A stretch of DNA of 64,000 bases from Microvelia longipes (taxonomy: Eukaryota; Arthropoda; Insecta; Hemiptera; Veliidae). Shown here in pieces: positions 57,401-64,000 of this stretch (its first letter is position 1; the number at the start of each line of letters is the position of its first letter). The notes beneath the pieces are model-generated. The model saw nothing but the letters and a program-made list of their open reading frames with translations. It made no database searches and was not told the DNA's origin. Position numbers and translations under genes: made by a program. The DNA lies in NCBI GenBank assembly GCA_018340805.1, contig JACMZG010001863.1, forward strand, positions 24,326,983-24,390,982, given 5' to 3'.

Positions 57401-60400
57401 AATCAATTGCAACCATAACTTCAATGAACTTTAAATGAATTTATTTAAACAAAAAATGTCTGAAGTAACAATAATCTTAACACATATCAATTGATTGTGG
57501 AACCTTTGCATAAGTCTTGAACGCAAAATTAACGAGTTTAGCACAAAAAAGAGAGTGAACCCCTAAGGAATGGAAATAATGAGATTACTTAGTGTTGGTT
57601 TTAAACACAAAAAATGGTGAGAATTCTCAACGTTAGACCATAACGGAAAAAATGGCCAGAATACTCACTTTTGTCCCAGAAAGGTTTAACTAACTCAAGC
57701 ATATTCAGTAAATTGATGTATTTGAATGAATGAATCAATGAAATTGATGTATTAACTTAACTAGAAAATAAATCTTTATTTTTCAAAATTTTATAAATTT
57801 AAATGAGAAACTTAGTAAAAATTAATACTGATGTGATGATACAGGTGATACTCTTTAAAAATCATAGAATTCCTCTTATTGACTGGAAAATACTTTTTAG
57901 GTGTATTTTATTAGAAGGTATGTTAAATAACTTATAGCCTTAGCACAATTCATAAAAGTTGTACATAAAACAATACTCACAAAATTCTTTCTTTCCATAG
58001 ACTGTCTCATAGTAGAAACAAGTAAATCTTCTAATTTATCAATATTAGATTTCATTTTCTCTAACCTCTTCTTTTTCCTACTCAGTTGCTCTTTTGTTGA
58101 ATCCTGAAAATCAGACATACAAAATAATTGTGAACAATAATAACCCTGAAATAATACTATGAACTTGTTTTCATTTTGTAAAGAGTTTATAAAATAAATG
58201 ACTAATAAAAGACACTAAAACATCCTAAAAACCTGGCTAATAAAACATTATAATTTGTTCAAACAAAACTAAAACAGAACCATATATACAAATTGTAAAA
58301 TGTATTTTATTTTTACTATTTATTGTAATGTATTAATTTTATGAAATAAAGAAATATAATTATTATTATTATTACAACAGGTGAAATTTTTTAAACATAT
58401 CCTAGATATTTTACAGACACCTCCAAGATATATATTTTTAAAGGTTTAAATTTATAAATACTTGTTCATAGTTGTCACCTCCGATAGTAGTTTTGTTAGA
58501 ACTTATAATTGGTTCTTTAAAAAAGTAAAATATCATAATACAGACTGGTTCTTACCTAAAAGAAACAATGAAATTTCCACTCTTATAAACTAATGAAAAT
58601 AATTTTAGATTTTAGACTCGTAAGACAATTTTTAAGTTAAGACAAATAATTGAGATGGATAAAATATATTAATAACTAACCAATTCTTCTTTATATTTGT
58701 TTTCCAGTGACAGCCTTTTCTTTTCAACCTCATCCTTTTTGATGTGCTCTTTACTTGTTCTAAAATAAGAAATTAAAAGTCAAACAAAAACTAATATTCA
58801 AAAGAGATTATTTAGTTACTGTAATTAAAATTAATTATCTATCTTTTAACTTAACGATAAATAAAAAGTAAATAAAACAAGAAATTTCTCGAAGCCAGTA
58901 AACTTAAGCTTGAATAATAAATATGTTCCTATCTGTGAAATGCAAGATTACAAACAATGGAAAAATATCAATGAAACAAGAAATTGGATTTATAAGTAAA
59001 AACATTATTAAAAAGGTTATGACTAAGATAATTCAAAGTAAACAGATTTATACTTAAAAGTAAATAAATAAAAATTACTTACAGTGTCTTTAAAGCGTCT
59101 ATCTTGATGGACATTTGTTCCTGAAGCAATTTCTGTGAGCTGACTAGTTGGCTATGTAAAGAGATGATTTGTTGATCCCTTTCTTTGAGGCTAGACTGGG
59201 AATCTTGATACTTATCATGGCATTCATCATACTTCTTCTCGTATTCCCTCCTTTCTTTCTTTGAATCATCTAATTCCTGGACAAGCATTTTTACTTGTTC
59301 CTCTAATACTTCTACTTTTGATTCATATACTTCATTATCCTTTTTCGCTTCTTTAAAACTTGATTCAAGTAGTTCATATTTCTTTTTAAGTTCAGCGGCA
59401 TACGATTGATTCAACAATGCATCCTCTTTAGAACGATTTATAACTTTTTCTAATTCGTTAATTAAATTATTTTTTTGATCTATTTTCAACTGAAGTTCAT
59501 GATTTTTTTGTTCAAGAATATCGTGCTCACTTAATTCATTGTCTCTTCTCTGTCTATCGAGATTTGACTGTGATAACTGATCAATTAGTTTTTGACTTTC
59601 TTCTACAAGAACTTGTCTGTCTGTTTTTGATTCTGTTAGTTGTTCTAACAATGTTTTAACTTGTTCTCGAGACTTCTCAAGAAGTTCCTTCAATTCCGCA
59701 ATATCAAGGTTGGCTTTATCATATTTTTCACTGAGTGAATTGTATTTTTTATTCCACGCTTCTTCAGACTCGTGCAATGATTGATTTAGTTTATTTTTAT
59801 ACTGGATTTCAAGTTCTCTAAGAAGTTCAAGCTCAGAGTTCATGTCGTCAAATTCAGCATTACGCTTCCTTAAGTTTTCTTCTAACTCTTTAATTTTAGT
59901 ATAAGCATCAGACAAAGCAGATGAGTTGAGAGCTGACTTCTCATACCCAGAATGATCAGATTCACACTTAACGAGCTTTGCATTGAACACTTCAAGTTTC
60001 TTTTTCTTTTCAGCTATCCTCTTTTTAAGTCTCACCTATAAAAATTCAAGTTAAAATAACAATATAGTTTTTAGCAGTAAACTGACCATACTAAAAAAAC
60101 CAAAAATTCCAACAGACTAAGCATTTTATATTCACAATCTCAAGATGTTTTCTCAGTTTTTAAGATTACCGCAATAATGATATTATTGCGATAATTCCAT
60201 ATCTTATGATAAAAAAGGAAAATTATTATCTTACTTTTTTTCAAAAATTACATTCCGAGGAAATACAATATAATGTCTGAAAACCATTTGGAATGTTTAA
60301 ATGATACAAAGAATATTTAAAAAACATATTTGTTATGAATAAATTCTAAGTTTAATTTCCAATGATTTTGGCTAAACCATAGGAAATAAAGTAGCTAAGA

Positions 60401-63400
60401 CCACAATCTGGGGGTCTTTCCTTAAAAAAATGATCTATATTCAGAAGACAACCAAGGACATCATAAGACAAATTTTAAATTTTTGAAAAAAAAACAAATA
60501 AATGTGATTATTTATTTGGAACTCATTAATGAAATAAATTAAATAGTACTCACATATTCTTTCTTCTGAGAAGATAATGCGGATGCAGGGTCTTCAATGA
60601 AATCAGCATCACAATCTTCTGATAATAATGGCACCTCAACACTGAAAATAAAAAAATAACAAAAAACCTTTACATAATAGTTGCAGTAATATGTAGGTGC
60701 AAGTTGCTTTTATCATTATTGAAAATGTAGGTTTTAATTTAGCAATAGATAAAAAAGCAAGCACTATACAAGCCATTTCAACTTTAACAAAAACTCTCTG
60801 GTTCCACTACTCCTCTTATGGAACTTCCACATTTTTAACAACTAGAATAAAATGGCTTATAGTTCTATATCACAATAAAAACAGTGTATCACTTAATGGT
60901 AGCAAAGATGGCTACACTTAAGTGTAGCATTGTGTACACTTAAGTGTCGCATCACTTTGCTACCATTAAGTGATACACTGTTTTTATTGTAATATAGAAC
61001 TATAAGCCATTTTATTCTAGTTATTAAAAATATTCCAACTTTAATCTTTACTTGCTACAAACAAAATTAAAAATTATAAAGACTAATAGAGGAAATATAC
61101 TAATATCAAGTTGTAATTATAAAAAAACTCACACATGTACTCTTAATGATGAATAATCAAATTTCTTTGTAAACCACAACAAAGGATTAATTTTGGACCA
61201 CATTTTGTTTTCACTATTTTATTCAAGGCACAATTGTTTCTACAGTACACAAACACAGGATTTTATATGTACCAAAATATTTTTGAAAGTATTGAAAAAC
61301 AATAAATCAAATAAAATTTCTTCAAAAATAAATGTAAAGTGATATTATTAACTTACAATAAAGAAGTGAATTTATAAATAATCAAATTATAAGAATAACT
61401 AATATAAGATAATAAGTAGATATAAGTACTGTCACTGAAATTCATTTTAAACAACACACTAATATTAGTTTTTTACAATGTTCAGGTACTTTTGAATATT
61501 TATAAAAATTACAATTCCCAAACAAGGATCACACAAAGCAAGTACTTAACAGTAAATGAAGTAAAAATTAAAATATTACTTATATAGACAAGGGCAAGGT
61601 GGGGAGGAGAGGTCAATGTGAGTTGAGGGTAAATTTTCAGGAAAAACCATAATACAGACATTAAGGATTAACCAGGTACAATAACATGGGTTTAACAAAA
61701 CAGGGGATTATTATAATCAGTTTAAGTATAAAACCAATTGTTACTTCAAGGAACTGTAACTAACTTAACTTCTATTGATATTTCTAAGAAAACTAATAAA
61801 CAAAAAGTAATATAGAAATAAAAAAGGGTTTCTAAAATTTTCCAGATTTTTCCATTAACATGCTTAAATTATATCATCTTGAGCAAATCTGAACTAATAG
61901 TTTTGACTAGTTATTACAATTTAAAAATATATTCAAATATGAAATGAAGATTTTCAACATTGGTTTTCATTATTATAATGCACTTTGTTTAACATAATTT
62001 ATAAAAGGAGTTACATTCATCACAGCAAAAATAGGAGACATAATTCCAATAAAAAAACGCATTTTCATAGAAAATACGAATTTTCTATGAAATGCATGCT
62101 TTCTTGCTAAGCAATTAAATTCTTATTGATTACTTAATCATCCATTCCAGCAGGAAAATGCGATGCATGCCACAGCATTATTGGCACTCAATTGAAGCTC
62201 AGTTTATGCTCATTTTTAGCACATTTTCTTAAAAATAAATAAATATCAAGTAGTGACGCTACTGCTCAGATTAATTTTTAGTAGCAGTAAGTTAACTGCT
62301 ACAAAAACTGACACGAATTGGATTATATGATAAGCAAGAAAGCATACATTTCTAAGAAAATATGCCTGGCTTGCAGACCACCGCACCAGATTTAGAAACA
62401 TTAAAAACAACACCCTACACTGTTGATTGCCGATAGTCTTTTGGTCACACTCCCACCATACAAGCCACATTATTAGTAAAATTTTTAAAAACAAAAATAA
62501 AAAGTAATTTTTAACCAACTAGTTACCTTGTTTGCACAGAAACACTGATAGATGAATGATGAGTAACCACAGTCTTTTTGTGCTCTTGTAACATTTCTAA
62601 TTCTTTCCGAACTTGATCCAGCTTTGATTCCATAAGATTTGACTTCTCAATAGATTCCTTCAGTTCTCTCTCCTTATCTTTTAATAAATCTTTTAACTCT
62701 TGAACATGATGAATTTCATCCTCAGCTATTTCAAGTTGAGTCTTACACTTTTCCAATTCAGTTTTGAGCTGTTCTTTCAAAGTCTGTTCCTCTGTATATT
62801 TATTCAACATTTTCTCATTTTCATTTTTATAATCAGATATTGTATTATTTAATTCACTTATTTCCAAGTTAATTTTCTGTTCACTAAATAAATGATTCTG
62901 TTTTTCATTTTCTCTAAATAATTTTAACTTTTCTTCAACAGTTTCAACTTTCTTTTTTAATTCCTCTTCAGTTTGATTTTTCATTTCTAAATCAATTTTC
63001 AATTGATGCAAATCTTTCTCCGTGTTTTTTAATTTATTATTTAATGAATCTTTTTCTAGAGTAAGCTCTTCTACCATTTCTTTTAATATTTTAATTTCAT
63101 CTTGAGCCAAATCAAATTTAGTTAGCAACTCGATCTTTTCATTTTGTACCTCTTGAGCTCGGCGTTTGAAGTGTTCTCCGTCTCTTTCTTTCTCGTGACA
63201 GGCTTCTATATATTTGTCTTGTTCTTTCATATACTGTTCAAAACTGTTCTTAACTTCATTATATTCATGCATGATTTTATTTATTTTATCAGAATCTTCC
63301 TTTTGTTTATCTTCAAGTGCATGTCTATGTTTGTTTGATTCATTCAATTCTTCTTTAAAATGTTCTATTTCATGTTTAAGAGCCTCATTTTCAGATTTAA

Positions 63401-63686
63401 GGTGCTCATTCTCAGATTTAAGATAATCTTGGTGATCACTTCCAAAAGTGTTTAATTTAGATCCTGTGCTGACGTCACTACTATCAGCATATCCTCTCAA
63501 CCTTTCGATTTCGGCACGAAGTTCTCTAATAATTTTATTTTGTGGAGATTCATTTACTCTCACAGTATTAAGAATGGATCTAGCTTGCGTAGCATATCTC
63601 AAAGTTGCTATGGTTTCATCTTGATGAGAAGAACATGGACTAATAGTGGCCAACATACCAGTCCTAGAATTACCACCAAGACTTTC
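54490..63686 (-). CDS. Kinesin (kinesin-3-like), 3' part: motor end, coiled coil, novel C-terminus
   Basis: Minus-strand exons: 63686-62527, 60641-60554, 60035-59083, 58759-58681, 58103-57981, 57212-57090, 55889-55782, 55349-55208 and 54686-54490. All introns are GT-AG and all phases fit, giving about 990 codons in the window. The first exon has the end of a kinesin motor (ESLGGNSRTG, LATISP, ETIATLRYATQARSI), then VNESPQNKIIRELRAEIERL, a kinesin-3-type neck. Long coiled coil follows in this and the 953-bp exon. The C-terminal exons are aromatic-rich (FHWEYLLRKARTYAHKYHIPY, KSYWFRIDFKFWFESIE) and cysteine-rich (CPLDESSC, AYCC). I do not recognise that domain. Microtubule motor activity is family knowledge. 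The 5' part lies beyond the right edge. A two-gene model, with the second gene starting at 61203, is also possible. Confidence 0.8.
60840..61022. repeat. Near-perfect foldback in a kinesin intron
   Basis: Arms 60840-60906 and 60956-61022 (67 bp) match at 66 of 67 positions. The 49-bp centre contains a perfect 18-bp palindrome, GCTACACTTAAGTGTAGC (60911-60928). It has no coding capacity. A young foldback MITE, or an inverted duplication, is likely. Confidence 0.85.
61133..61203 (-). CDS. Possible alternative first exon of the coiled-coil part
   Basis: An ATG at 61203 opens a 23-codon frame (MWSKINPLLWFTKKFDYSSL and on) ending at a GTGAGT donor in phase 2. The next exon (60641-60554) accepts phase 2 equally from the kinesin exon. 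This could be a second promoter giving a motor-less coiled-coil isoform, the true start of a separate gene, or chance. A polypyrimidine/AG acceptor is not obvious upstream, as expected of a first exon. Confidence 0.35.
61205..62526. other. Kinesin intron, AT-rich with diverged repeats
   Basis: AAATGCATGCTTTCTTGCTA at about 62090 and an inverted relative (AGCAAGAAAGCATACATTT) at about 62333 form a diffuse foldback. GCAGACCACCGCACC at about 62375 is related to the tRNA-like repeat at 13406. Confidence 0.5.
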
Positions 63687-63794
63687 CTAAAACATAAAAA
63701 TTCATAAAATAACATAACATTTCCTAAAACATTTCAATTTAAAATATAAATATATTAAAGTAAAACTAATTTCATGATAATTCTTACTTGACAT

Positions 63795-63950
63795 TGAGTA
63801 ACTGCTTAGATTCTAAAGCAAAAAACCGGAACCTTAAGCAAGATATGGTATCTTTAGCATAAAAACATGCATCCCAAAGGAAATTTACCCAACATGTGGA
63901 CCACCGCGCCAGAATTATTTTGTGGTTATAAACTAATATAATATAAAAAA
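63795..63950 (-). mobile_element. tRNA-like dispersed repeat
   Basis: TTGAGTAACTGCTTAGATTC, CCCAAAGGAAATTTACCC and GTGGACCACCGCGCC follow the same order as at 13275-13535. Confidence 0.6.
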
Positions 63951-63959
63951 ACGATTGTA

Positions 63960-63961
63960 TG

Positions 63962-64000
<39 letters not shown>
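63960..64000. repeat. (TA)n microsatellite at the window edge
   Basis: GTATATGTATATATATA run continuing to the end of the sequence. Confidence 0.9.

Noticed and set aside
62246..62518. 90-codon hydrophobic minus-strand frame after the kinesin exon
   Set aside because: It lies beyond a good GTAACT donor, in the intron, and its hydrophobicity reflects T-rich composition.
63144..63426. Plus-strand open frames opposite the kinesin exon
   Set aside because: Shadow frames of the coiled-coil coding sequence on the minus strand, with biased Lys/Glu codons read in reverse.

Overview
The window is AT-rich animal nuclear DNA, most probably from an arthropod. The genes have GT-AG introns, the protein-coding genes are animal housekeeping genes, and the rest is packed with LINE, SINE, Ty3/gypsy-like and DNA-transposon debris, microsatellites and tandem repeats. 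I cannot name the species. The assembly looks like lightly polished long-read sequence: there is an 874-bp N gap (25760-26633) and a single N at 38291 joining two near-identical blocks that differ mainly by one-base indels. Small frameshifts in repeats may therefore be sequence errors.

Region by region. 1-13.5 kb holds repeats only: an array of short hairpins (2076-2222), a decayed Ty3/gypsy-like retroelement (about 2.3-5.4 kb), a decayed LINE, tRNA-derived SINEs (one full copy, 8137-8711, with a 14-bp target duplication), MITE-like foldbacks and microsatellites. 13.5-17.2 kb is AT-rich with no recognisable gene. 17.2-20.2 kb is a tandem array of about 815-bp units ending in a foldback and an inverted partial unit. 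20-32 kb holds minisatellites, a duplicated and inverted block beside the N gap, MITEs and a second full SINE (30948-31487). A candidate first exon on the minus strand lies at 32844-32941.

34.6-48.4 kb carries two plus-strand genes. MRPS18B has five exons and a 9.6-kb first intron holding a LINE duplicated in tandem. PYROXD1 is a single uninterrupted 452-codon frame that starts only 37 nt after the MRPS18B stop codon. The spacing suggests a shared, dicistronic transcript.

54.5-63.7 kb, on the minus strand, carries the 3' part of a kinesin gene (end of motor domain, long coiled coil, unfamiliar aromatic- and cysteine-rich C-terminus). All its exon phases are compatible. The motor domain continues beyond the right edge.

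The main observations for follow-up are the MRPS18B-PYROXD1 linkage, a SINE family whose 3' tail matches the 3' tail of the LINE in this window, and many short, perfect inverted duplications. These include one inside each full-length SINE and a 36-bp palindrome flanked by a 10-bp direct repeat. They point to fold-back template switching, or to an assembly artefact that should be excluded.
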